This document shows positions 23,905-31,488 of a stretch of DNA of 45,715 nt, piece by piece. Positions within the stretch are counted from its first letter, which is position 1, and every line of letters begins with the position of its first letter. A model generated the notes under the pieces. It was not told the origin of the DNA and searched no databases. It was given only the letters and a program-made list of their open reading frames with translations. The DNA comes from AC-32 sp049644305 (GTDB lineage Bacteria > Actinomycetota > Thermoleophilia > Gaiellales > Gaiellaceae). The stretch is taken from positions 1 through 45,715 of the forward strand of contig JBARRQ010000178.1 in the NCBI GenBank assembly GCA_049644305.1. Reading direction: 5' to 3'. The translations under genes and the position numbers were made by a program.

Positions 23905-25053
23905 TTACAGCCGGCGCGCGCCCACGTAGGTGGACGCGTACCAGCCGGAGAGGCTCGAGATCTTGACCACGTCGCCGCTGTGCGGCGCGTGGATGAAGCT
24001 GTTTCCGCCGACGTAGAGGCCGACATGGCCGAGGCCGTCGAAGAAGACGAGGTCGCCGGGCTGAAGGTCAGCGCGGGAGACCGGTGAGCCGTATCCGTAC
24101 TGGGCGGCCGCGTTATGCGGCAGCGAAACCCCCACCTGCGCGTAGACGTACATCGTGAAGCCCGAGCAGTCGAACCCGGACGGTGAGGCACCACCCCACA
24201 CGTACGGCGTTCCGAGGTAGCGCATCGCGATCCCGACGACGCCGCCGTACTGTGACGGCGGCGCAGCGACCGTCGTCGAGGCCGCCGGAGTTGCCACCAG
24301 AGTGGGTGCCAGCGCCTGCTGGCTGGCCTGGGCCTGTTGGGCCTGAAGCCGTTGCTGGAGCTGGCGCTGGAGCTCGGCCTGCCGCGCGCGCTCCTCGGCC
24401 TGGAGCTGCACGATCTGACCGTGAATCGAGCTCAGCAACGCCCGCCGCTGGCCTAGCTGAGTCTGGATCGACGCTCTGGCCGCCGCCCGCTGAGCCACAA
24501 CCTGAACCTGCTCGGCATGTGCGTGCTGGAGCTCGCGCTGGCGTCGTTGCACCTCGGTGCGGAAATGCACCACCTGCCGCAAGACAACTGAGTCTTGCTG
24601 GGAAAGGCGGTCGACGGCGTCCATCCGGCTGAGCAATTCGTCGAGGCTCGAGGATCCGAGCAACACCGAGAGCGTCGAGTCCTGGCCACCGGACGTGTAA
24701 AGCTCGACCAGGCGCGACGAGAGGTGGCGCTGCGCGTTCGTCAGGCTCCGCTTCGCAATCACCAGGCTCTGTGTGTTCGCCGTGAGGTCGTGCTTGATGC
24801 CGGCGAGCTTGACGTTCGCGAGGTCGTACGCCTCGATTGCTCGCTCGAGGCTCGAGTCGAGCTGCTGGATCTCGCCGAGGACCGACCGGGCTTGGGCCTG
24901 CTTCGACGCCACCGTGTCACCGGAGGCTTGAACCGCAGTCGCCGCAAAGACCGCTGCTAGCGCGATGACTACAGCCGGCGCCTTACGTCTGGTCGAGCGT
25001 GAGGGGGGCGGGTTGCTCGACAGGCGCCCTCCAGCGAGGGGCCGGGTCGTCAC
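23905..25053 (-). CDS. NlpC/P60 peptidoglycan endopeptidase with PcsB-like coiled coil
   Basis: Numbered from a possible GTG at 25059, this secreted protein has a signal peptide (about 27-46), a long coiled coil (about 50-245), a Gln/Ala linker, and a C-terminal NlpC/P60 domain (about 272-384) with Cys298 in FDCSGF, His345 in GHVGLYVG and His357. Such domains cut stem peptides of peptidoglycan. The coiled coil includes a PcsB/EnvC-type block (113-157, RLVELYTSGG, LLGSSSLDELLSRMDAV). I prefer GTG 25053, since the TAGGGT box at 25063-25068 would start the mRNA after 25059. Confidence 0.9.
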   Translation of the reverse strand: MTTRPLAGGRLSSNPPPSRSTRRKAPAVVIALAAVFAATAVQASGDTVASKQAQARSVLGEIQQLDSSLERAIEAYDLANVKLAGIKHDLTANTQSLVIAKRSLTNAQRHLSSRLVELYTSGGQDSTLSVLLGSSSLDELLSRMDAVDRLSQQDSVVLRQVVHFRTEVQRRQRELQHAHAEQVQVVAQRAAARASIQTQLGQRRALLSSIHGQIVQLQAEERARQAELQRQLQQRLQAQQAQASQQALAPTLVATPAASTTVAAPPSQYGGVVGIAMRYLGTPYVWGGASPSGFDCSGFTMYVYAQVGVSLPHNAAAQYGYGSPVSRADLQPGDLVFFDGLGHVGLYVGGNSFIHAPHSGDVVKISSLSGWYASTYVGARRL

Positions 25054-25062
25054 AAGCACGGC

Positions 25063-25068
25063 ACCCTA
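25063..25068 (-). promoter_or_regulatory. -10 box for the NlpC/P60 gene
   Basis: TAGGGT on the minus strand ends 9 bases before the GTG at 25053. TTGCGA lies 16 to 17 bases further upstream on the same strand, giving a plausible promoter and a near-leaderless mRNA. Confidence 0.4.
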
Positions 25069-25156
25069 ACAAGCAAGTCGGACAGTCGCAAATGGCTGTA
25101 ATTCTCGGAAAGGTGCAGATGCCCTCCTATGCGCCCTTTCGCACAAGCTCCTGTGG

Positions 25157-25162
25157 TACGGT
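25157..25162 (+). promoter_or_regulatory. Extended -10 box for the 3D-domain gene
   Basis: TACGGT preceded by TGG (extended -10 form) ends 8 bases before the GTG at 25171 and supports that start over the ATG at 25129. Confidence 0.45.
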
Positions 25163-25170
25163 GCCGCGTC

Positions 25171-26184
25171 GTGCCGGGGGAGAAGCGCACGCTGCGGGCT
25201 TGGCCTGCTCTCGCCGCACTGCTCGTGGTGAGCGGCCTGCTACCGGCGAAAGTGGCCGCCGATTCTTCCGCACCGCTGCGTTCTCGCGCCGCACATCTCT
25301 CGAAGCAGAACGCCGACCTCGCCGTCCGCTCTCACAGCGCTGTGTTGGATCTGTACGCGCTCGACTCGAGGCTCACTCGCGCGCGCGCGCGCGTAGGGGC
25401 GCTTCGCATCCAGACCGCACAGGTGCGAGCTGCACGCGCAGCCGCCCAGCGCCGCCTGGCGGTCGCCCGCCGCTCGCTCGCCGCGGGCGAGCGGGCCCTC
25501 TCCGTACGCCTCCAGCAGCTCTACGAGCAGGGCGACGGCGACCCGGTCGCGCTGGTCCTCGGCGCCGGATCGGTCGATGCGGCCCTGAGCAGCCTCGACA
25601 CGCTCAACCGCCTGGCTGATCAGGACCGGCGCGTGGTCGAGCAGACTCGCCGGGCTCGGATGCAGTACCAGAGCGCCAGCAAGGCGCTGGCTTCGCGCGT
25701 GCGGCAGCTGGAAGCCCTTTCCGCGGATGCCTCGCAGACCGCGTTCAGCCTGGAGCGCGCTCGCGCACAACGAGCCTCGTACCTCGGAAGCCTCGCGGCG
25801 CAGCGGCGGCTCAACGCCGCTTCGATCTCGATGCTCGAGCAGCGTGCGCAGGCCGTCGAGACACGGGCCAGGCAACTTGCCACGCTCGCCGCCGCCCGCG
25901 GCCGAGGAGGCTCTTCGGTCGTGCAGGGCACGCTGACCGTGACGGCGACGGGCTACTCGCTGGGCGGCCACACCGCAACCGGCGCCCCGGCCGGCTGGGG
26001 CGTGGTCGCAGTTGATCCGAGCGTGATTCCACTCGGGACGCGAATGACGATTCCCGGCTACGGGGAAGGCATCGCGGCGGATACCGGCTCTGCAGTGGTG
26101 GGCGCGACGATCGATCTCTGGTTCCCCACGCTCGCCAGGGCGCGCGCCTGGGGTCGGCGTACCGTCACGATCACGCTGCACTGA
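25171..26184 (+). CDS. Secreted coiled-coil protein with C-terminal 3D domain
   Basis: The protein has a signal peptide, a long Arg/Ala-rich coiled coil and a C-terminal 3D domain, the MltA/RpfB-YuiC-like double-psi barrel that cleaves or binds glycan strands. With residues counted from the ATG at 25129 (337 residues remain from the GTG), the three signature aspartates are Asp296 (VAVDPSVIPLGT), Asp318 (AADTG) and Asp329 (IDLW). A block at 124-170 (RLQQLYEQG, LGAGSVDAALSSLDTLNRL) matches the coiled coil of the divergent NlpC/P60 protein. Activity as a lytic transglycosylase is the family expectation, not proven. Confidence 0.87.
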   Translation: MPGEKRTLRAWPALAALLVVSGLLPAKVAADSSAPLRSRAAHLSKQNADLAVRSHSAVLDLYALDSRLTRARARVGALRIQTAQVRAARAAAQRRLAVARRSLAAGERALSVRLQQLYEQGDGDPVALVLGAGSVDAALSSLDTLNRLADQDRRVVEQTRRARMQYQSASKALASRVRQLEALSADASQTAFSLERARAQRASYLGSLAAQRRLNAASISMLEQRAQAVETRARQLATLAAARGRGGSSVVQGTLTVTATGYSLGGHTATGAPAGWGVVAVDPSVIPLGTRMTIPGYGEGIAADTGSAVVGATIDLWFPTLARARAWGRRTVTITLH

Positions 26185-26238
26185 GGCGTTCGCTTACGGG
26201 CGCCGCCAGGACGAACCGGCCTTGCCGGCGCCGGTGGC

Positions 26239-26244
26239 TACAAT
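26239..26244 (+). promoter_or_regulatory. -10 box for the response regulator gene
   Basis: TACAAT is close to consensus; the -35 region at 17 bases (CCGGCC) is poor. The start would be near 26251, ahead of the AAAGGGGG ribosome site and the GTG at 26267. Confidence 0.45.
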
Positions 26245-26266
26245 GCGGCCGGCCGAAAGGGGGCCG

Positions 26267-26947
26267 GTGACCGAAATCGCCCAGACCGGCGCCGAGGAGA
26301 CCACCAGCGTTCGTGTCCTCCTCGTCGACGACCACGATCTCTTCCGGACCGGCCTGCGCAACCTGCTCGAGGAGCGGGGAGTGGACGTTGCAGGCGAGGC
26401 GGCCGCGGGATCCGATGCCGTGCGGCTCGTACGCGAGGTCGCGCCCGACGTCGTCGTCATGGACCTGCACATGCCGGGCATGTCGGGAATCGAGGCGATC
26501 CGCCAGATCGCGGCGATCGCACCGCTGACGCGAGTGCTCGTGCTGACGATCTCCGACCAGGACGAGGACGTCCTCCATGCCATCCTGGCGGGCGCTTGCG
26601 GCTACCTGCTGAAGGACGCCTCCGTCGACGAGCTGATCCGCGGTATCGAGGCGGCGGCCGTGGGTGAGGCGCTCGTCTCGCCGGCGATCGCCGGCAAGGT
26701 GCTCCAGCAGGTCCGCGCGACGGCCATCTCGCCCCATGCCGCCGAATCGGTTCGCGCCGAGCTCTCTCAGCGCGAGCTCGACGTTCTCAAGCTGATCGCC
26801 AGCGGGAACGACAACGCCATGATCGCCGCCGAGCTCCACATCAGCCCGAAGACGGTCAAGAACCACATCTCCAACATCCTGATGAAGCTTCAGATCGAGA
26901 ACCGCATCCAGGCGGCGGTATACGCCGTCCGAAGCGGGATCGTCTGA
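26267..26947 (+). CDS. NarL/FixJ-type (LuxR-family) response regulator
   Basis: The 226-residue protein has a receiver domain (15-130) with acidic Asp21-Asp22, phospho-acceptor Asp66 in VVVMDLHMPG and Lys116 in GYLLKDAS. A LuxR-type helix-turn-helix lies at about 160-226 (LSQRELDVLKLIASG, SPKTVKNHISNILMKL). Phosphorylation should promote dimeric DNA binding. GTG at 26267 follows AAAGGGGG and lies downstream of a TACAAT box, so the ATG frame start at 26222 is unlikely. No histidine kinase gene is adjacent, so it is an orphan regulator whose targets are unknown. Confidence 0.93.
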   Translation: MTEIAQTGAEETTSVRVLLVDDHDLFRTGLRNLLEERGVDVAGEAAAGSDAVRLVREVAPDVVVMDLHMPGMSGIEAIRQIAAIAPLTRVLVLTISDQDEDVLHAILAGACGYLLKDASVDELIRGIEAAAVGEALVSPAIAGKVLQQVRATAISPHAAESVRAELSQRELDVLKLIASGNDNAMIAAELHISPKTVKNHISNILMKLQIENRIQAAVYAVRSGIV

Positions 26948-26951
26948 CCCG

Positions 26952-27287
26952 CTAGACGGCCGCGCGGACGGCTGTCGCGCGCGCCCGGAGCTCCGAGAGC
27001 GGACCGCGCAGCCGGTCGAGCTCGGCGCACGCGTTCGAGATACGACGCGAGACCTGAACCAGCTCCTCGGCCTTCTGGTCCTGGTCGCCCTTGTGCAGCT
27101 CGCCGGCGAGCTCCGACATGCGGCGCTCGAGGCGCAGCCGCTCCGTCTCGAGTGAAAGCGTATGCGCGTATCCGTCAGTGAGTGCCCGCTCGAGCCGCGC
27201 GAGCACGGCAGGCTCCTCCGGCGGCGTCGGGGCGGCGAGCAACTCGTCGATGTGCTCTAGGAGGGCTGGGATCGGGTCGCTGACCAC
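26952..27287 (-). CDS. Helical protein of unknown function
   Basis: Not recognised. The 111-residue protein is predicted to be almost all helix, with a heptad-rich stretch (about 43-105, LETERLRLERRMSELAGEL and later ISNACAELDRLRGPLSEL) and no cysteines beyond one. It could be a small coiled-coil dimer. The start is GTG, with a promoter at 27302-27331. It is convergent with the response regulator gene, with 4 bases between stops. Confidence 0.65.
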   Translation of the reverse strand: MVSDPIPALLEHIDELLAAPTPPEEPAVLARLERALTDGYAHTLSLETERLRLERRMSELAGELHKGDQDQKAEELVQVSRRISNACAELDRLRGPLSELRARATAVRAAV

Positions 27288-27301
27288 AGGTCTTGCGGAC
27301 G

Positions 27302-27331
27302 ATTATCGACCGCCGGGCACACGCGAGACAA
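27302..27331 (-). promoter_or_regulatory. Promoter of the helical-protein gene
   Basis: On the minus strand TTGTCT (27326-27331) and GATAAT (27302-27307) are separated by 18 bases and precede the GTG at 27285-27287 by 14 bases. Confidence 0.55.
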
Positions 27332-27371
27332 GGGCCGCGCGGCCTATCCGGGCGCGTGATCAGACCCACCC

Positions 27372-27400
27372 TTGACGCTCGTGTTCGTGCTCCGAACAAT
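27372..27400 (+). promoter_or_regulatory. Promoter of the carboxypeptidase gene
   Basis: TTGACG (27372-27377) and AACAAT (27395-27400) are exactly 17 bases apart. The transcription start would be near 27407, next to an in-frame GTG at 27408, which raises the possibility that the true start is that GTG and not the ATG at 27402. Confidence 0.6.
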
Positions 27401-27401
27401 G

Positions 27402-28607
27402 ATGCCGGTGAGACACCGACGCCCCTCTCTGGTCCTCCTCGCCGCGCTCGTCCTCGCCGCCCCGGCGGGCGCCGACACGTCGCCCCTTGCCAGAAGCCTC
27501 GCGAAAGCGCTTGCGGTTCCGCACGTGGCGGCCGGGCGGACGGGTGCCCTCGTCTTCGATCTCCAGACCGGCACGACGGTCTTCACGGAGCACGACACCC
27601 TCCCCCTTGCGCCGGCCTCGAACGAGAAGCTCGCCGTGACCTATGCCGCGCTGGTCGCACTCGGCCCGGAGTACCGCATCGAGACCGACGTCGTCGGCCG
27701 CGGGGAGCTCGACGGAACCGTGTGGCGCGGAAGCCTGTTGCTCGTCGGGCACGGCGATCCAACCCTCTCCACGGGCGGCCTGGCCACGCTGGCGCGGGCG
27801 GTCCGGGCCTCCGGGATTACTCGCGTGACAGGAGGTGTCCTCGGCGACGAGTCCTTCTTCGACGCGCGGCGAGCCGTGCCGGGCTGGAGGTCATGGTTCT
27901 ACCTGAACGAGTCACCGCCGCTCTCCGCGCTCACTGTCGACCGCGCCGCTTACCACGGCCGGATCTCACGCAACCCGGCGCTCTCGGCCGCCCTTTCGTT
28001 CCGCGACGCCCTGCGCCGGGCAGGTGTCGCCGTCGGCGGCGCCGGAATCGGGATCGACCGAGGAGACGGCCTGCCGCTTGCCTCACTCGACTCGCCGCCG
28101 CTCGCGGACATCCTGCGCTACATGGACCGGGCGAGCGACAACTTCACCGCGGAGCTGCTGATGAAGCAACTCGGCACCCTGGTTGCCACCCCTGGGACGA
28201 CCGCTGCCGGCGCTGCACACGTCGCACGGGCTCTCGCGGAAGCAGGCATACCGCTCGCCGGAGTGCGGATCGCCGACGGCTCGGGGCTCTCTGACTTCGA
28301 CAGGGTGACTGCACGCGAAGTCGCGGGCATCCTGAGAGCGGCATGGGCTGATCCGGTGCTGCGCCCCGCCTTCGTGTCGGTTCTCCCGGTCGCCGGGATC
28401 AACGGGACGCTCTCCGATCGGATGCGCCGTCCACCGGCCCGCGGAAACGTCCTCGCGAAGACGGGCACTACCTCGATCGCCTCAGCGCTCTCCGGCTACG
28501 TGAGAAGCCGCTACGTCTTCTCGGTCCTCCAGAACGGAAATCCAGTCTCCACGTTCTGGGCTCAGCGGGCGCAGGACCGCTTCGCGACGGTTCTAGCCGC
28601 GCAGTAG
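27402..28607 (+). CDS. dacB: D-alanyl-D-alanine carboxypeptidase/endopeptidase, PBP4 (S13) family
   Basis: Family S13 enzymes trim the terminal D-Ala or cut cross-links in peptidoglycan. The 401-residue protein has a basic n-region and signal peptide (about 1-24), the active-site SNEK at 73-76 (SxxK), SDN at 245-247 (SxN) and KTG at 353-355. The long insertion between SxxK and SxN is characteristic of the family. The start is uncertain between ATG 27402 and leaderless GTG 27408. The 3' end overlaps convergent ligA by 15 bases. Confidence 0.92.
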   Translation: MPVRHRRPSLVLLAALVLAAPAGADTSPLARSLAKALAVPHVAAGRTGALVFDLQTGTTVFTEHDTLPLAPASNEKLAVTYAALVALGPEYRIETDVVGRGELDGTVWRGSLLLVGHGDPTLSTGGLATLARAVRASGITRVTGGVLGDESFFDARRAVPGWRSWFYLNESPPLSALTVDRAAYHGRISRNPALSAALSFRDALRRAGVAVGGAGIGIDRGDGLPLASLDSPPLADILRYMDRASDNFTAELLMKQLGTLVATPGTTAAGAAHVARALAEAGIPLAGVRIADGSGLSDFDRVTAREVAGILRAAWADPVLRPAFVSVLPVAGINGTLSDRMRRPPARGNVLAKTGTTSIASALSGYVRSRYVFSVLQNGNPVSTFWAQRAQDRFATVLAAQ

Positions 28608-30605
28608 CTTCTTCAGCGCGGCCTCGTCGAGCACCGCCACGCCGAGCTGCTCCGCCCTCGCCAGCTTCGAGCCTGGGCTCTCGCCCGCGATCACGCCTGT
28701 CGTCTTCTTCGAGACAGAGTCCGCCACCTTCGCGCCCTTAGCCTCCAGCGCCTTGCGAGCCTCGTCGCGGCTGAAACCCGCCAGCGTTCCCGTGACCACG
28801 TAGGTGTTGCCGCTCAGGGGCCCCTCGACCGGCCGCTCCTCGGGCCCTGCCTCGAAGCGGAGCCCGAGGCGCTTCAGCTCGCCGACGAGACGCAGGTTCT
28901 CCTTGTCGCGGAACCACTCGGCGATCGACTCGGCCCGGTCGGGCCCGATTCCCTCGACCTCCGCGATCTCCTCGGGAGACGCGGCCGCGAGACGGTCGAC
29001 GGAGCCGAAGTGGCGGGCCACGCTCTGGGCGGTGACCCAGCCGACGTTCGGGATGTTCAGCCCGAGGAGGACGCGCCGGAAAGGGTGCCGCTTCGACTGC
29101 TCGATCGCGGCGATCACATTCGATGCGCTCTTCTCCTGGAAACCGTCTAGCTCCAGCAGCTGCTCCTTCGTCAGCCGGTAGAGGTCGGCCGGCGAGCGGA
29201 CGACGCCGAGGTCCCAGAGCCGCCGGATCAGCTGCTCGCCAACGCCTTCGACCTCCATGGCCGCCTCGACCCAGTTGATCAGCCCCTCGAGGCCGCGTGA
29301 CGGGCAGGCCTGGTTGGGACAGCGGTGCATCGCCTCGCCCTCGGGCTTCACCACGTCTGCTCCGCAAAGAGGGCACTTCTTCGGCATTCGGAAAGCCTTG
29401 GTCCCCTTCGCGTGCGGCAGCACCGGCCCGACGACCTGCGGGATCACGTCCCCTGCCCGCTGGACGATCACCGGGTCGCCCTCGCGGATGTCCTTGCGGT
29501 TGATGTCCTCTTCGTTGTGGAGCGTGGCCCGCGAGACCGTGACACCCCCGACCTCGACCGGCTCCAGCATCGCCCACGGGTTGAGCGCCCCGGTCCGCCC
29601 CACCCGGATCGCGATCTTCAGGAGCCTAGTCTGCGCCGTCATCGGAGCCCACTTGAACGCCCGCGCCCACCGCGGCCGCTGGTGGAGCGCGCCCAGGATC
29701 GCCTGCTGCTCGAGCGAATCGACCTTGATCACGATCCCGTCGATCTCGTAGTCGAGCTCCGTGCGCCGCTTCTCCCAGTCACGGCACGCCTTGGCGACGT
29801 CTTCGATCGACTCGAGGCGCTCGGCGAGCGGATTCGTGCGGAAACCATGGTCCCGGAGCCACGCCAGCGTCTCCCAGTGTGAGCCGAGCTCGAGCCTGCT
29901 CGCGACGCCGACTCCATACACCCAGACGGCCAGCGGCCGCGAGGCGGTGATCGAGGAATCCTTTTGGCGGAGCGAGCCGGCCGCGGCGTTGCGCGGGTTC
30001 GGAGCGAGCTTCTGGCCGAGCTCGGCGACCCGCGCGTTCAGCTCGCGGAAGCCCGACAGGGGCATGTAGACCTCGCTGCGCACCTCGAGCACCGCCGGCG
30101 CGTCGTCGCCCTGCATCTTGAGAGGGATCGACGGGATTGTCCGCAGGTTGACGGTCACGTCCTCGCCCTGGACACCGTCGCCGCGAGTTGCACCGCGGGT
30201 GAGCACCCCGTTCTCGTACGTCAGGTTGACCGCGAGCCCGTCGATCTTCGGCTCGATCACGTAGGCGACCGGCTCGTCGGAGTCGAGCCGCTTGTGCACG
30301 TCCTCGGCCCATTTGAGGAGGCCCTCGTCGGTGGCCACCTTCTCGAGGGAGCCCATCGGCGACAGGTGCTCTACCTTCTCGAACCGTTCCGACGGCGGCG
30401 CGCCTACCCGCTGGGTCGGCGAGTCCGGAGTGATCAGATCCGGGAATTCCTCCTCGAGCGCTTTGAGCTGGTCGAAGAGGCGGTCGTACTCTGCGTCTGA
30501 GATCTCGGGATCGTCCAGGACGTGGTAACGGTGGAGATGGTGATTTACCTCTGCGCGCAGCTCGTCGAGCCGCGCCTGGACGTCTTTCAGCGCCGGTGCA
30601 GCCAT
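28593..30605 (-). CDS. ligA: NAD-dependent DNA ligase LigA
   Basis: LigA seals nicks in replication and repair with NAD+ as AMP donor. The 670-residue protein has the Ia domain, adenylation motif EPKIDGLA with Lys120, the OB fold, a four-cysteine zinc finger (CPLCGADVV and CPNQACPSRG), helix-hairpin-helix repeats (VEGVGEQLIRRL, LNIPNVGWVTA, VEGIGPDRAESIAEW) and a C-terminal BRCT domain (about 590-670). The ATG at 30603-30605 lies 7 bases after TAGCAT, so it is probably leaderless; upstream codons in frame lack family similarity. Length and motifs are complete. Confidence 0.98.
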   Translation of the reverse strand: MAAPALKDVQARLDELRAEVNHHLHRYHVLDDPEISDAEYDRLFDQLKALEEEFPDLITPDSPTQRVGAPPSERFEKVEHLSPMGSLEKVATDEGLLKWAEDVHKRLDSDEPVAYVIEPKIDGLAVNLTYENGVLTRGATRGDGVQGEDVTVNLRTIPSIPLKMQGDDAPAVLEVRSEVYMPLSGFRELNARVAELGQKLAPNPRNAAAGSLRQKDSSITASRPLAVWVYGVGVASRLELGSHWETLAWLRDHGFRTNPLAERLESIEDVAKACRDWEKRRTELDYEIDGIVIKVDSLEQQAILGALHQRPRWARAFKWAPMTAQTRLLKIAIRVGRTGALNPWAMLEPVEVGGVTVSRATLHNEEDINRKDIREGDPVIVQRAGDVIPQVVGPVLPHAKGTKAFRMPKKCPLCGADVVKPEGEAMHRCPNQACPSRGLEGLINWVEAAMEVEGVGEQLIRRLWDLGVVRSPADLYRLTKEQLLELDGFQEKSASNVIAAIEQSKRHPFRRVLLGLNIPNVGWVTAQSVARHFGSVDRLAAASPEEIAEVEGIGPDRAESIAEWFRDKENLRLVGELKRLGLRFEAGPEERPVEGPLSGNTYVVTGTLAGFSRDEARKALEAKGAKVADSVSKKTTGVIAGESPGSKLARAEQLGVAVLDEAALKKLLRG

Positions 30606-30633
30606 TGAGTTGATGCTACCGCGGTCGTACGAT
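30605..30633. promoter_or_regulatory. Overlapping facing promoters of ligA and the DUF6636 gene
   Basis: Plus strand: TTGAGT (30605-30610) and TACGAT (30628-30633) are 17 bases apart, and the -10 box ends 6 bases before the GTG at 30640. Minus strand: TAGCAT (30613-30618) ends 7 bases before the ligA ATG. The plus -35 box touches the ligA start codon. Confidence 0.6.
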
Positions 30634-30639
30634 CCGGCT

Positions 30640-31065
30640 GTGCGCCGCTTTGCGCCGATTTTGTTCCTGGTGCTAGCGGTCGCAACCGCCGCCAGCGCCG
30701 GGACGGTGGTGGTCGGATTCCGTACACCCTCGGGAAACATCGGCTGCGAATACGCGAGCGGCTTCACGACGCTCCAAGGCCCAAGCCTGCGCTGCGACAT
30801 CCGCAGCCGCCTGAAGCCGTTGCCGCCGAAGCCCAACGGATGCGACCTCGACTGGGGCGACAGCTACGAGATGCGAACGACCGGTCGCGCGTACGTCGTC
30901 TGCCACGGCGACACTGCGATCGACCCGAGGAACCGGGTCGTCCGCTACGGCCAGACGTGGTCGCGTACCGGGTTCACGTGCGTCTCGAAGGCCATAGGCC
31001 TGCGGTGCACGAACCGCAGCGGCCACGGCTTCTTCCTCAGCCGCCGTCACTCCTACAGGTTCTGA
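30640..31065 (+). CDS. Secreted DUF6636-like protein
   Basis: The 141-residue protein has a signal peptide (about 1-20) followed by the actinobacterial DUF6636 pattern: TPSGNIGCEY, LRCDI, CDLDWG, VCHGDTA, YGQTW, CVSKAIGLRCTN and the C-terminal GHGFFLSR, with six cysteines that could form three disulfides. Function is unknown in the family. GTG at 30640 fits a strong promoter placing the transcription start at the codon; the ATG at 30610 would lie inside the promoter. A copy of the interspersed repeat begins 3 bases after the stop. Confidence 0.82.
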   Translation: MRRFAPILFLVLAVATAASAGTVVVGFRTPSGNIGCEYASGFTTLQGPSLRCDIRSRLKPLPPKPNGCDLDWGDSYEMRTTGRAYVVCHGDTAIDPRNRVVRYGQTWSRTGFTCVSKAIGLRCTNRSGHGFFLSRRHSYRF

Positions 31066-31068
31066 GCA

Positions 31069-31142
31069 TGGGGGAACCGCCTGGTTCCCCCATGAACCCC
31101 CTCCTTCACAGCGGTGTCACTCTCCCAGCGTTCCAGGAGCCG
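31069..31142 (-). repeat. 74-base interspersed repeat, copy B
   Basis: Reverse-oriented relative to copy A at 21570-21643. The hairpin (31069-31092) lies 3 bases after the DUF6636 stop codon, so it could also stabilise that mRNA 3' end. Boxes CTCCTT and TTCCAGGAGCCG follow on the plus strand in the expected mirror order with identical spacing. Confidence 0.75.
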
Positions 31143-31190
31143 TCGAATGGTTCTCGGCTAGCGCTCAGGATGGCCGCAGTGAGCCTCCCG

Positions 31191-31205
31191 CCGGGCGAAG
31201 CCCGG
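31191..31205. repeat. GCGAAGC-core hairpin
   Basis: CCGGGCGAAGCCCGG is identical to 6987-7001 and extends by one more base pair (G at 31190, C at 31206). It lies between repeat copy B and a small membrane-protein gene. Confidence 0.55.
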
Positions 31206-31218
31206 CTCCGGCGGCGAC

Positions 31219-31488
31219 TTGGGCGCCCGACTGGTCGCACTGGTTCGGATTGTCTGGTACAGCGTCTTCGGTAGCGCCGTTCTGCTCGCTGTGGCTGCCG
31301 TCGTGCAGGCCACTGTTGCGCGCGGAACTCGGGCGAAGCTGCGGCTCATGATGGTGGGCCTCGCGCTTCCGGCCCTTCTCGCCCTTCCCGTGCTGATCTG
31401 GTTGATCGTCACGGTTGCGCCGCTTGCTAACTTGGAGGGCTTGGCGAAACCTAGTCTGAGCCGCCGGGCGAGGGCCAACCCCTCCTAG
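31219..31488 (+). CDS. Small membrane protein
   Basis: The frame encodes 89 residues with two clear hydrophobic helices (about 9-33 and 44-67) and a basic C-terminus; no family recognised. The only near-start in frame is a TTG at 31219, with no strong ribosome site. The helix pattern and codon use with G or C third bases support it as a gene. It overlaps the end of convergent truA by 4 bases. Confidence 0.55.
   Translation: MGARLVALVRIVWYSVFGSAVLLAVAAVVQATVARGTRAKLRLMMVGLALPALLALPVLIWLIVTVAPLANLEGLAKPSLSRRARANPS

Noticed and set aside
25129..25170. Start of the 3D-domain protein at the ATG 25129
   Set aside because: It would lie upstream of the extended -10 box at 25157-25162 and adds 14 residues with a cysteine before the signal peptide; it remains possible if another promoter is used.
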